DNA from: Cryptomeria japonica
Lineage: Eukaryota > Streptophyta > Pinopsida > Cupressales > Cupressaceae
DNA length: 64,000 nucleotides
Direction of reading: 5' to 3'
NCBI RefSeq assembly: GCF_030272615.1
Contig: NC_081414.1
Location: 818,350,396 to 818,414,395, forward strand
Shown here: positions 24,127 to 35,951 of the stretch, one piece after another
Numbering within the stretch: position 1 is the first letter of the stretch
How the letters are laid out: each line of letters begins with the position of its first letter
The notes under the pieces: model-generated
Seen by the model: only the letters and a program-made list of their open reading frames with translations
Database searches by the model: none
What the model was told of the DNA's origin: nothing
Made by a program: the position numbers and the translations under genes

Positions 24127-25045
24127 GCTATAAAATTGTATGTTATGCGCCTTCGTTGATCGCAGACTGTGTGGACGACATTTTCTTCGGCCTCGTGAAA
24201 CAGTGGAAGTGACTAACATGGCGTGTTATGGGCCTTCGCTGATTCGCGGACTACCTGACCAGCATTTTTTTTGGCCTTGCAAAATGACGAATGTGACTAA
24301 CATAGCATTTTATGCGCCTTCGTTGTTTCACGAAATACATGCCCGACATTTCCTTTAGCCTCATGAAATAGTGAATGCAACCAATATAGCATGTTATACT
24401 CCTTCGTTGTTTTGTGCAATGCGTGGCCGACATTTTCTTTGGCCTCGTGAAACGATGAATGCAACTAACATAGAGTTTTATGCACCTCCATTGTTTTGTG
24501 GACTGTGTGCCCGACATTTCCTTTAGCCTCACGAAATGGTGAATGCGACTAACATAGCATGTTATGCTCCTTCACTGTTTCACGCAATGCATGGTCATTA
24601 TTTTATTTTGCCTCGTGAAATGACGAATGCGACTAACATAGCGTGTTATGTGCTTTAGCTAATTTGCGGAGTGCGTGGCCGACATTTGCATTAGCCTTGC
24701 GAAACGGCGAAAGCAACTAACATGGAGTGTTATGCGCCTTCATTGATTCATGGACTACATGGACAGAATTTTCTTTGGCCTCACGAAATGGTGAATGCGA
24801 CTAACAGAGCGTGTTATGTGCCTCTGTTGTTTCACGGACTACGCGGCTATCATTTCCTTTAGCATCGCGAAATGACGAATGCGACTAGCATAGCATGTTA
24901 TGTGCCTTCTCTATTTCGTGAACTGCATGCCCAACATTTCTTTTAGACTCATGAAATGACGAATGCGACTAACATAGCATGTTTTGCGCTTTCGTTGTTT
25001 CGTGGACTACGTGGCCAACATCTTCTTTAGCATGTTTGAGAACTT
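24127..25045. repeat. 84-bp tandem repeat array, about 11 copies (left flank of MULE)
   Basis: The landmark GACTAACATAGC recurs near 24211, 24295, 24379, 24463, 24547, 24631, 24715, 24799, 24883 and 24967, a period of 84 bp. Each unit centres on a near-palindrome (GACTAACAT.GCGTGTTATGC) and then carries CTTCGTTGTTTCGCG and a GGCCTCGTGAAATGACGAA block. Units differ by scattered CG/TG/CA changes, as expected of methylated DNA. The array at 55863-56640 has the same period and core, so the two probably belong to the ends of one transposon. Confidence 0.85.
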
Positions 25046-25662
25046 TGTCGATAATTTCTAGTATATGTAATTTATGTTCAATTTTTAAGTTTCCTTGTCG
25101 ATCACTTATGAAATTATTTTATACTATCTGCTAGTGTTATACACAGAGTCTAGTGTTGTCTTCAATTATCTTGCCCCATTCCCTTTGATGACATGTAATG
25201 GATTATTTATATTGTAATAATAATGCATTTGTAAAACCTAACCTCCTTAATTAATCTTGTTGATCTATCTTAAATGAATCATTGGCATACTTGCATCATC
25301 ATGAAGGAGAGAAAATTATCTTCAATCCAAGTCTTCACAATTTACAGATCTGCATTCCATATCTCACATCTTACTCTATTTCATTGCATATCAAAATTGC
25401 ATTATTACAGAAATCAATACTATTCCTTTTAGAGTAGACTTAATGATATGACATGTTTAGAGAAAGGATTATATTTATTAGATTTAAATTAACATATAAA
25501 GTGTATGGAGATAAACATATAAATTGTAAACATAATCGCGACAAACATATAAATTGTAAACATAATTGAGATAAATGACGTACGAAGATCGGCTATGTAA
25601 CCATAGAAATGAATTGTTTTATAAAAAGAGCATAGTCATACAAGAACAGTTATACAATTTTA
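25046..25662. other. AT-rich non-coding stretch
   Basis: No coding signal. A short direct repeat (GACAAACATATAAATTGTAAACATAAT, in two copies around 25510-25565) is the only structure seen. Confidence 0.4.
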
Positions 25663-25722
25663 ATGAGAGGACCTCCTTTGCGTTGGGAATCTACTATGTA
25701 TCCTGAAAAACCTCAGTGTTGG

Positions 25723-26157
25723 TCAAGGACTATCATAACCCATGAAAAAGGGGGTGTAGTCCAAAATAATGAGGTTCCATGGAAAGAAGGCCATGATATC
25801 GACGATACTGTCATCGGGGCATGGCACCAAAGCCCATACATATCGCCAATGGGGTCTCATAGCACACATGATGTGAAACCGAGGGAGAGTCACTAGCCAG
25901 TACGTAAGGGTGAAATATAGTGGCCATAGTTGCCTATACAAACTGATCATCCCCTGAATCATGATTTGGGTGAACAAATGCACCTCATCTATGTAAATGG
26001 TGTACATATAATCCTTGGTATAATATCTTCCCATGCGAACTTCCCACTCACTAGCCCGTTTGGGAGCTATCCTTTCTATAATATCCGCAATAAGGATATT
26101 GGGGAGGCACTGAAATAATGCAGAGTCTTTATGGTTCTCTGCCAACATCTGTAGCAA
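25723..26157 (-). pseudogene. Possible exon of an unknown MULE-associated gene
   Basis: A minus-strand frame of about 144 codons begins just after a good splice acceptor (TATCTGCAG|ATTGC, near 26161). It reads LAENHKDSALFQCLPNILIA and ERIAPKRASEWEVRMGRYY, then a hydrophobic, aromatic-rich stretch that may be out of frame. It lies downstream of the MULE transposase end and on the same strand, inside the 84-bp array pair. It could be a second gene of the MULE or a 3' exon. No known domain. Confidence 0.3.
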
Positions 26158-27076
26158 TCTGCAGATACATATGATAAGAGTGTTAGTAATATAACTATAG
26201 CATTCAATAAATGTAAGACATAAGAGTGTTAAGCACTAAAAAAATGTAAGACATAATCATACCATAAGAGTATTAATTATTTAACTTGAGCATTCAATAA
26301 ATTTAAGACATAAAAGCATAATACTGAAAATTAAGTTGCATAAAACTTGCGCCTATTGCCTGATGTGTATGTAAATGCCATTGTCGGATGAACATGGCGA
26401 CAAAATGGGACCTGCATACAAAGATACATTATAAAAGATGGTTAGGGACAGTAATAGTAAATATTAAAACGCAATTACAATAAACAAAGTTGTTCCATAT
26501 TACACAACATGTTGAATGAAGAATGGCTAAACACGAAGCACATATATGACATACTTACAAATAGAAAGCTTAATCTGAACAAATAATACCAAAATTTGTA
26601 TTAGTGAGGATCATTCTGTGATCCTTGTCCACATAAAAGACCATCAAAAGACAATTGTCGATGAGGACTCCTATGGCCAAGTGTTGAGGGGGTGTCGAAC
26701 ACTGTCACACATATGTGTGGATCACTTTCACCGACTACAAGACATGATGACTAAATAATCGCGTGTAGCATTCACATGTTTAGAAACCACTTAAAGGTGA
26801 CACTAGAGTACCAACTTGTATTAGACACAACCGATGAGGTGGCAAGGACATGCGGTTCTAGTGCTTGGTCCAATTGCCTCTTTCCCTTTCTCCTCCTAGA
26901 AGTTTCAAAGGGGAACTCAAAGGTGACAGGCTATTGAACATCATGAGAGATCTCAGTCGTAGTACTCTGCCTATGTTGTCGCTGATTGCAATGATGGACC
27001 CGACTTGCACTTAACCAAGGCCGCATACATTCGGTGGTTGTATTGATTGGATGGCTAGAGAGACTAAAATCAAATG
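26158..27076. other. Non-coding between MULE-associated segments
   Basis: AT-rich on the left, with repeated AAATGTAAGACATAA-type phrases at 26206-26320. Small minus-strand open stretches occur on the right. Nothing assignable. Confidence 0.35.
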
Positions 27077-27478
27077 CTATGGCACCACAATTTCAAGATC
27101 AGCCATGATCCTATCTAGACAGCCTACAAATGCCATTAGTTTATCGCCTGAATGTGGCATTGTTTGCGACAACATGTTTAACTTTCTGCTTGATTTGTTC
27201 CACATTACACTATCAACATCCTCTAAATTTGTATCTGCAATTGAAATGCTATTGACGACAGGTTTAGGTGTTGGGTTTTCATTAGCATTAGTAGATGTTG
27301 GAGTCGACATAGGAATAGGATCTGTATGAAACAAAATCTCAGAGTGAACTAGACATCTTTTAAGTTAGCAAAGATCAACATTCACGAACATCCACTTACA
27401 TTTAACATCCACTTACCTAGAACACGTGAATTGTCGAATGAATTGTTCATCATTGCAGCAACCTTCAATGCATGCTCG
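27077..27478 (-). pseudogene. MULE transposase, C-terminal exons
   Basis: On the minus strand, 27478 to about 27414 completes the SWIM zinc finger begun at 48683. Across the insertion site the frame gives the C-x-C...CKH pattern and then ALKVAAMMNNSFDNSRVL. It stops at a donor (TTCTAG|GTAAGT). After an intron of about 75-80 bp with acceptor TTCATACAG, a final exon (to about 27077, TAG) encodes a Pro/Thr-rich linker and a helical tail (KLMAFVGCLDRIMADLE). SWIM fingers follow the DDE core in many plant MuDR transposases. The exon is separated from the rest of the gene by 21.2 kb of nested retrotransposons. Confidence 0.75.
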
Positions 27479-28399
27479 TGTTGGAAACCAATAACACTGA
27501 GAGGGGGGGGTGAATCAGTGTTATACCGGAATAGTAGATTTTAGCCTTCACAAAACATTCATGCACCAACCAGTATACCAATATAAACAAAATTGAAAGA
27601 ATTAAAGCAACCAATAAGCCAAACACATAAATGAGAACCATAACACATAGATTTATACATGGAAAACCTCAATAAGGAAAAACCACGATGGGATCTGTGA
27701 CCCACAATATCAATCCATTGGCCATATGAAGAGATATTACAATATATGATGGGCCTGCACTTGCAGGAAGGCTTGCAGCCTAGAGCACACTGCTCAATCG
27801 CAATAGGAGCTTCACTGACTACATAAAATTCCAGACAACAATGTGGAGAAGTGTGAACTGCTAATATAACATCTTCTATGCCAGAATATAGTTTCGATTT
27901 AAGCTTTGTCTGTTCCGGTTGAAACCCTAAACCCCTTTACCGGAATAACCCTTACACTAAATTCCTCACATATATAATCTCTCACATCATATTACATTTA
28001 CATATCCATTACATTGCATCCCTATCATTCTCCTTATTACAAAATGATCTAATCAATCTGCCCTATATACCCTATACAAATTTATGCCCTATGTTGGCTT
28101 ACAAAGATATACACAATATCAGATTACATGTCGGCCAGATAACATAAATGAATAAATATTAAAACAAGTTGTCGATGTCAGATCCAAGATAAGTCAGCCT
28201 CCAATACCGATAACCTTTACTATACCATGTCAGTCTGCATTGTCGGTGACCAAAGAAATATTTCTGTTATGTCAGTGTCGGTGTTGGTGTAGAATCTATG
28301 AAGTGCCTGTCGGTACACCATATGAAGCCGGAACCCAAAATCATGTTGCCATGAATGAAAACATAGTGAAACCAACCAATAGAGTGTCAATTACCAACA
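27479..28399 (-). repeat. 3' LTR of pol-less Copia-type element
   Basis: 921 bp. In element orientation it starts TGTTGGTAATTGACAC and ends GGTTTCCAACA. It contains the CGTGGTTTTTCC...GGTTTTCCA block shared by plant Copia LTRs. By eye it differs from the partner LTR at several percent of sites, more than the two Gypsy LTRs next door differ from each other. Confidence 0.88.
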
Positions 28400-30960
28400 A
28401 TCTCCCCCTTTGGCATTGATGGCAACACTCATGTGAAAAATGGTCATGGTTTCACCTGTCGGTTTCATCCTGCCCTACTCCCCCTGAGCTAAATATGCAA
28501 AATACTCCAAATCTCCAAAATTCTGAAAACTCTATAACTCCCCCTAATGTATGCAACCCTTTTATCCTTTTTCACATCTATACTACTCCCCCTTTAACAT
28601 CAATGCCCAAAAAAAAGAATGTCAAAGAATAAGTATTGTACACTGAATACCTCCAAAAATGTCTTACCAGAGCTTGACCATTTTCAAGATTTTTGGATAA
28701 GCTTTCTCCATTAATTCCACATAAATATCCAAGCCGGTTTTGAATGTGTCAGAGATAGATACAAGACCACTCAATAAATATGCAAAAGATTCTTTCTCAT
28801 TGACCTCTGTCGGTGTGGGCTTTCCCAGCATATCCATGCATTCCTTCTTATGTACACAGAGTGAATCCAATCTTGGACTCACCAAACCTCTCAGACTTCT
28901 GGCTCTCTGAATGATTTTATCTATTTCCTTTTCAAGAGCATAAATTTGGTTCTCCAAAGTCAAAATTTGACCATCAATTGATGTTGTCAATGAAATTAAT
29001 CCATCAAAAGAGTTAGCAATACTATAAATTTTCTCTTGTATCTCTTTTATCTTTATATCTACATTTGATGTAAGTATCTTAGTATTGCAACATACCCTAT
29101 ATATATTTGTACATTGTTTCAAATAATTTTCAATTAGAATTAACTTCTCCTCAATCTTTTTCTTCTCTCTCTCAATGATTTGATCAAAGTGGCTCTCTTA
29201 GCCTGAGTGAATCTTTCAAGTGCTTGACGGTTAGAGATCTACTCTAAGGATTGAAATTATTTTGATATGTGCTCAGTGATTACCTTAAGCCTTTTGAAAG
29301 GGCTTGCTTCATTTTCAATGTTACATTCTGGGACCAATCTGTGTAGAACGGTGATTGATTGATCTATAATCCCCTTATATGTGGTTCCCTCCTTCATCAG
29401 TTTCTGAGCAGCCATCATCATTAGTTCAGTGGGACTCATCTTTGTGATGGTTTTCTTTTATACTAGAGAAGTGTCAATTGTCAATAATGATGGGCCAACA
29501 ACTGGTTCCCTATCGGATTCCCCTATTTTCTCTAATGATTTATCCTTTATTATCTCTTCACTTGCACCGGTGGCTTTGCCACTTGGTGCAGTCTGTGTAA
29601 CTGTCGGTTCCTCTCTAGGAACAGTATCCTCAACCTGTACATTAGTCTTCAGAGGACAATTTTCCTCATTGTTAGTATCTTGTACAATGTTCTTAGTATT
29701 AACCGGTGTTTTAGTATTTGTCTGTACATTTGTGTTTATCGGTGGCTCAATTTCCACTATCTTGATATTCTTCAAAACTGAGGGTGGAGTACCCATGATC
29801 CCTTTTCCTTTCCCTTCAACTAGTGTATCTATAGTGTTGGTCTTGGTCTACGATTAAGTAAAGAATCCTCTGTGTTCTCCCAACAATTTAATCCAATATT
29901 TCTGAGTTTTCTTTATTACTTCATTCATTCTCCCTAGCATCAGGCTAGTTATCCTATGTTTGCTATTGAAAACCTTTCTATCTGCAGCCTCAATTGTCTT
30001 ATCCATTTCATCTGGAGTTATACTAACACAGATAGCTAAAAGTTCTTTCATTTTAATGTGTTTATCCTCTTGCATGGCATATAACCTTCTAGCATCTAAC
30101 ATGTTATATAACTCAGTCGGTATTTGATTTTCTATCTCTATGAAGGCTTTCTTGTAAATATCTAGGTATAACAGGACTGCTTCCTCTACCTCTCTCTGCA
30201 CATCAACCTCTAATTTGTCATAATAAAACTTAGCATTCTTAATCATGCCATCTTTAGTTATTTCATCTACAATCTCTGCACAAGTTTTAGTTGTAACCTT
30301 ACCAGAATCAGTGTTATCCTTCTTCTTCCTCTTGATAGTACCGGATGCAGTTGTAGGTCTAGCCTTAGGTGCTTGCTTCTAAGCCGATAACTTGATTGTG
30401 ACCTTTCTAACTCATTGCTTCTTTGCTTCTACCTTAGATTCTTTCGGTTTCTTCCTAACAACCCTCTTGAAGGCTAATGGTGTGTCATCCTTTGAGTCAA
30501 AATCTGCACTTACAGGTTCAATGTGAACTACCAGATCCTTCCTCTTTCTCCCTTTCTCCGGGAGAGCATCAATAAGTGCCTTTATGTCCTTTGAGACCTC
30601 CTGTACAAATTTGCTTGCTTTTCCTTCTTGTTTTTCCCTTCTCTTCCAGTTGAACTTTGTTTCAACCTCTAGAGTCTTATGTTGTGCAGTTTCACAGGGC
30701 TTCTCTACCTCATCAATTTTTGCATTAATTAGCATTTTTGCATAGGCATCAAGAATCTGTGCATCTACCTCATAGCCCATTTCCTCTATCCAAATATCCT
30801 GGGGCTTGACTACCTCCATGAGAATCACATCCTTCTTAACCATAAAACATATGTCGGTAGAGTATTTCTCTACTATATACTCAGGTATTCTTATCCTAGT
30901 CTGTAGGAGAAAAAGTGACACTAAGCAAACATGCCCTAATCTCACTTTCAACCACACACT

Positions 30961-32549
30961 TGTGGAATACGAAAGAGCCTAGAGGTATCACACAATTGGC
31001 TACTCCCTTTTGTGGAAGAGAGAGCCACGGGCTACCTATTGGGATTTCTATTCCTTTGTTGCAATTGAAAGATAAAATGATGCAAGTTCAATCCCTAACC
31101 CCAAAGTGCAAGTATGAACTAATAACAAGATTGCAGAATTGAACTTAAACTATGGAAAGCTATAAACACAAGAATAAGACAAGAATGCAAATGCGTACCC
31201 GGAGTCAAAATCTGAGTGAAAATGTTTGGGACGGGGGTGCGGGCACCACTGTCCTGATTCTGCCCCTGAAACTGCTGTTTTGCACTCTGGAAAACTGTCA
31301 GAAATGTTGTCTGTCAGGAGGACCAGGGCGCCCAGCACCCCTGTCCCAGGGACCAGGGCACCCAGCACCCCTGTCCTGGCAGGACCAGGGCGCTCCACGC
31401 CCCTGTCCTGGGTTTCTGCTCTGCAATTTGGTGTGTAGTTCAGTCTCCATCCGCTTCCGTCGGATCTACAACTTGCGGCGTCGTCCGAATCCCGAAACCT
31501 GCACTTATATCTGAAAAGGTATGGTGGGCGGCTATATAGGGTTTTGCCTTAGTCAAACCCCCGCTTTGGTGATTTCCACCTCCACGAATAGCCAAGTTGT
31601 ATTGTAAAAGTAATGTGTGTGTAGACCTTGTGTGTGTGCAAGATCCTAAAATGCAAGTAAGCAAACTAGAGCAACCTAGAAAGTAAACCCTAATTGCTTG
31701 TAAATGATAATGTAAATGCTCCAAATCAATATGCAAAGTGATCTAAAGCATGAATACAAATGATGTAATGAAGCTTATGCAAAGACATGAAAACAACATG
31801 AAATCATACCCAACCCCAAGGGAGGGGTACAAGCCAATCTTCAGTCGGTGATCCCTTATTGCTCTTCAATGTCTTCAAAGCCCTAAATGGATGAATGAAA
31901 TTGATAGATGCTTGATGGATGGATGTTGAATGTTGTTGAAGTCTTCAAAGATCTGCTCTTTCGCTGCATAGAAGGTCCTTGAAACCAAAAATCGGATCCT
32001 TTCCAATGAAGAAAGAGAGCTCTTATATATGAAACCCTAGGTCTTAATTTCAACTTTTGGCCGACCTAGAGATTGAATCTCCCGCCAATTTCTTGGGGTT
32101 AAGATTTATTTTATGATTGGATCGCGCTCCTAAAATTTTGGGAAAAATGTCCGGGACCATGTGCACTCCGGGCGCCATGGTCCCGACAACTTTTCACCAA
32201 ATTTTCAGGGCCGTCGGATATGATGATTTTAGAGAGAATCCCGAAGTTACAGGTGATTTCGAGATTTTTTGACCCCCGAAATCAAGCCCCCAAGTTCAAA
32301 ATAGCACCTAATTAGGGTTTTTGATTAAATGATGTATTGGAGGAATAAAATGAAAAGGGCATGCTTTAATGAAAGGGCCCAACTTTATGATGTGGAAGAT
32401 GATGAAATAGAACCTTAGACCTAATTAATTTAATTAATTAAGTGCTAAAGGGGAAATGCAATGCAAAATGCAAAATGCGCCAAGGCGGGTGCTAAACTAG
32501 GTGTGAAATTGTACCACCCTAGCAAGTGCGTACAATTTATGATGCTACA
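30961..32549 (-). mobile_element. Solo LTR (about 1.59 kb) inside the cargo ORF
   Basis: In minus orientation it starts TGTAGCATCATAAATTG and ends CGTATTCCACA, with TG...CA ends. A TATA-like TTTCATATATAAGAG lies near 32040. The cargo ORF is readable up to both edges, so this is an insertion. The immediate flanks (ACACT on the left, CCTAG on the right) do not form a clear TSD, so the exact ends could be off by a few bases or the TSD may have decayed. Confidence 0.55.
31320..31412. repeat. GC-rich tandem repeat, about 30 bp, three copies
   Basis: Units starting GGACCAGGGCGCCCAGCACC, each with CCCCTGTCC near its end, begin at 31320, 31350 and 31382 inside the solo LTR. Composition contrasts strongly with the AT-rich surroundings. 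A related phrase (CCGGGCGCCATGGTCCCG) is at about 32168. Confidence 0.75.
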
Positions 32550-33879
32550 CCTAGACCTCATAGATTTTTGAAAAGACTTGAAATAACCCCATATCTTATC
32601 ACCTCTTTAATTTCCTAATGCAGCAATTGATTATTTTAATTGTCTTCCTACTGGAATACCAAAAGCCCATTGCTTCATACCAAAAGTGGGTGTATCATTC
32701 AGAAAGTATAATATCAAGAAGACTAACAAATTTCCATACTGAAAGGTGCCCTTCTTCTCACCTTTAATATTTCCTATGTTGATCAATAACTCTTCAAGCA
32801 TCCAATCGCAAACATCTAACTTTACATTTTCTCTCATCATCTTATATGCAGCCAAAATACATGAACTGGAAATAGAATTCAGTCAGTTTGACTGAGTTAC
32901 CTTGTATCCTATAACCATGCTGCCAAACTTGATGTCGATGTTGGTGATAGTGTTCACTTTCATTGATCTCTTGTCAGATGTGACACCAGTGATCTACCTC
33001 ACGAAGTCATTTGACACTTTCTTATCCAGATGTTGTCCTACTGATGGCAAACTAGTAATTGCACGGATGTCTTCCTTAGTGATTTTATAAGGTCTGTCCA
33101 GCCATATGAATTCCCCATGAACTCTGCTCAGTACATATCTGATTATTTCATCCTCAAACTCTGAAATATCCAGAATATCTATAAACCCTAGATCTTCAAT
33201 GTGTTGATATACCAGTTTAATCTTTTTAGATTCTCTCATTAGTTCATTCATATACATCTCCTTGATCTTTGAAATTCCTAAGTCCTCTATATGACAATGA
33301 ATGTATGCCCTAACATCTTCTACATACACCACTCCCTCTGAAATGCGAGAAAATGCTCCAACCGAATCTTCCTTGGTAGCCACATGTGGATACCGCTTGA
33401 AAATTGGCATGGGGCAGTCCTTAACCTCCACTACAATTGGATTTGCAACAAAAATAGGAACAAAAGATGATCCCACTTCCATGTTTCAAGAAAAATACCT
33501 TTTGCTCTCTCTCGGTGAAAACCTTCAACAATTTCTTCCAAACACCGGTGTGATCGCTCAAGAAGAAATCTGATTGCTTCTGAATAGCCTCTGATCGCTC
33601 TTAGTCACTTTGAATCACTCTAAAATCGCTTTGAATGCAGGGTGATTAACAATGAAGTGTATTCGACCTTTTATCCTTCGAGATAAAACCCTAATCTTCC
33701 ATTGACATAAATGACTTTCGATGAAAGATACCGGATCTCGCTCAAAATATATCCATGACGAATAATCCTTTCCAATATCTAGAACCTCTTCCTAGGGAAT
33801 ATGCAGCATCTTCATGAATTTTGCCTACCCCTAAGGCATCTACCTTAGTTACCAGATGAGCTCACTGCTGGTGCAGGAG

Positions 33880-34965
33880 CAACCTCTTTTGTCGGATAGG
33901 TAACTGGGACATTCCCATCTGATGATTTCTCTTCAGTCTTCCTAACCCATCTCTGAGTGTGATTATGTTGGATTTCACTAACCTTCTCTTTTCTGTTTTC
34001 ATTTGATCCTCCATTACTAACCAGTCGATTTATGCTTCTACAGAACTTAGCAATATGTCCAATTTCATTACATGCATAACATGTAACATTGTTCTTTTGA
34101 ATTGCTTTGCTAAAATCGGTGAAATTGCTTGACCTGCACTAATTAGCCATATGTCCAAATTTTCCACAAGCATAGCATTTTACATTCATTTTGCAATCTT
34201 CTATCTTATGACCAATTTTATTGCATTTAGAACATTTAGCGGGAGTAGAATCAAGGTTCTGATTTGCTCTGTTTCTACATTGCCTAGACATGTGACCAAA
34301 TCTATTGCAAAGAAAATATCTACCATGAATTTATAAGCATTGAATTGTCTTACTGGTGCCTTATGGTTTTGATCTTCATTAGTAGTACTAAAACTCTATC
34401 CTTGCTCAAATCCAAGTCCACTGGAATCTCCAATCTGCCTTTGTCTCTTCAATAACTCATCAAGTTGTGTTGAGCTAATCTTAATTTTTTCTTTGTACTC
34501 ACTTGCAACAATTAAATCTTCTCTTAGTACTATCATTTGTCTCTCAATCTCTTGCTCATTGCAATGGCATTATACCAAATCAATTCTCAACATATCATTT
34601 TCATGAACCAACCTACCACATTCTTCAAACTTGTTCTTCAGGGATACGACAAGATTTTCTTCCTTTTTCTTTCTGTCCTCAATCTCCTTACACATCCTCA
34701 TAGTTGTAACTTACATTTCATTCTTCATAACCATGTTCTCCTGACTCAATTTCTGACATTGTTCCTTAAGTGCATTTTTCTCTTCATCATCCTGATTTTG
34801 CAAAAGTTCCTTCCTCCTAGCTTGAACAAATGATAGCCTCTCTTGTAGGACAAGAATGAATTCCTTAGAAGAATTCAACTCATCTTGTAGCTTTAATTTA
34901 TTCAACCTTTCAGCATCATAATCTTCGAGTGCCATCTCAAGCTGCTTCTCCAAAGCCATATTCAA
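33880..34965 (-). pseudogene. Gag with coiled coil and four CCHC zinc knuckles (broken)
   Basis: The part nearest the PBS is a strong coiled coil (MALEKQLEMALEDYDAERLN, then LQERLSFVQARRKELL; 34965-34711). After a decayed stretch, four zinc knuckles follow in one minus-strand frame at about 34320-34030: (Y)FLCNRFGHMSRQC with its first Cys changed to Tyr, CSKCNKIGHKIEDC, CYACGKFGHMAN.C with a stop before the last Cys, and CYACNEIGHIAKFC. Zinc knuckles bind RNA during packaging. The single Copia gag at 10606 has only one. The frame ends near 33880 in a Pro/Ala/Ser tail. Confidence 0.75.
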
Positions 34966-35033
34966 TTATTCTGGTTTCAAGATCTTCTTCAAGCTGTTAA
35001 ACTTTCTCCGAGGCACAAGGCTCTGATACCAAT

Positions 35034-35946
35034 TGTTGGAAACCAATAACACTGAGAGGGGGGTGAATTAGTATTATACTGGAATAGTAGATTTTAGCCT
35101 TAATAAAACATTCATGCACCAACCAATATACCGGTATAAACAAAATTGAAAGAAGTAAAGCAACCAATAATCCAAACACATAAATGAGAACCATAATGCA
35201 CAGATTTATACGTGGAAAACCTCAATGAGGAAAAACCACGGTGGGATTTGTGACCCACAATATCAATCCACTGGCCATATGAAGAGATATTATAATATAT
35301 GATGGGCCTGCACTTGCAGGAAGGCTTACAGCCTAGAGCACACTTCTCAATCACAATAGGACCCTCATTGACTACATAAAATTCTAGACAACAATCCGGA
35401 GAAGTGTGAATTGCAAAGATAGCATCTTCTATGCCAGAATATAATTCCGGTTTAAGCTTTGTCTATTCCGATTGAAACCCTAAACCCCTTTACTGGAATA
35501 ACCCTTACAATAAATTGCTCACATACATAATCTCTCGCATCATATTACATTTACATATCCATTACATTACATCCCTATCATTCTCTTTATTACAAAATGA
35601 TCTAATCAATCTACCCTATATACCCTATACAAATTTATGCCTTATGTTGGCTTACAAAGATATACACAATATTAGATTACATGTCGACTAGATAACATAA
35701 ATGAATAAACATTAAAACAAGTTGTCGATGCTGGATCCAAGATAAGTTGGCCTCCAATACCGATAACCTTTACTATACCATGTCGGCTTGCATTGTCAGT
35801 GACCAAAGAAATCATTTTGTTATGCCAATGTCGGTGTAGAATCTGTGAAGTGCCTGCCAGTACACCATATGAAGTTGGAACCCAAAATCATGTTTCCATC
35901 AATGACAACATAGTGAAACCAACCAATAGAGTGTCAATTGCCAATA
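35034..35946 (-). repeat. 5' LTR of pol-less Copia-type element
   Basis: 913 bp, and aligns with 27479-28399. In element orientation its first bases are TATTGG where the partner has TGTTGG, so the terminal dinucleotide has mutated. It is followed at 35947 by GCTTG and then directly by the LTR of the neighbouring Gypsy element. Confidence 0.85.
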
Positions 35947-35951
35947 GCTTG

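Larger units (their letters stand above)
28664..33482 (-). pseudogene. Cargo ORF of unknown function, about 1000 codons, broken
   Basis: In element order the fragments are 33482-32994, 32855-32631, (solo LTR), 30957-30412, 30246-29854, 29796-29458, 29439-29257 and 29122-28664. The N-terminus has FIWLDRPYKITKEDIRAI, then a GTFQYGNLLVFLIL block. The middle is Lys-rich and basic (KRVVRKKPKESKVEAKKQ). Later parts are acidic/Thr-rich linker and coiled coil (EIQEKIYSIANSFDGL). Gag precedes it, but nothing resembles RT or integrase. The layout recalls plant proteins loosely annotated as transposon proteins. The spacing suggests one ORF expressed from the element. Function unknown. Confidence 0.6.
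27479..35946 (-). mobile_element. Pol-less Copia/Sirevirus-type LTR element with large unknown ORF
   Basis: LTRs at 27479-28399 and 35034-35946 flank an internal region in minus orientation. The reverse-complement PBS (GGCTCTGATACCAAT) is at 35019-35033 and the polypurine tract complement (TCTCCCCCTTTGGC) starts at 28401. Further C5 tracts at about 28476, 28538 and 28578 mirror the multiple tracts of the Copia element at 9378. The flanks are GCTCG (27474-27478) and GCTTG (35947-35951), a TSD with one change. Inside are a gag with four CCHC knuckles and a long unknown ORF. No protease, integrase or RT is seen. It was later invaded by the solo LTR at 30961. Confidence 0.85.

Noticed and set aside
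24127-25045. Regular repeat spacing reminiscent of a CRISPR array
   Set aside because: Units are contiguous 84-bp tandem copies with no unique spacers, and this is plant nuclear DNA.
31150-31514. 120-codon plus-strand ORF with Pro/Gly-rich repeats
   Set aside because: Produced by the GC-rich 30-bp repeat within a solo LTR.
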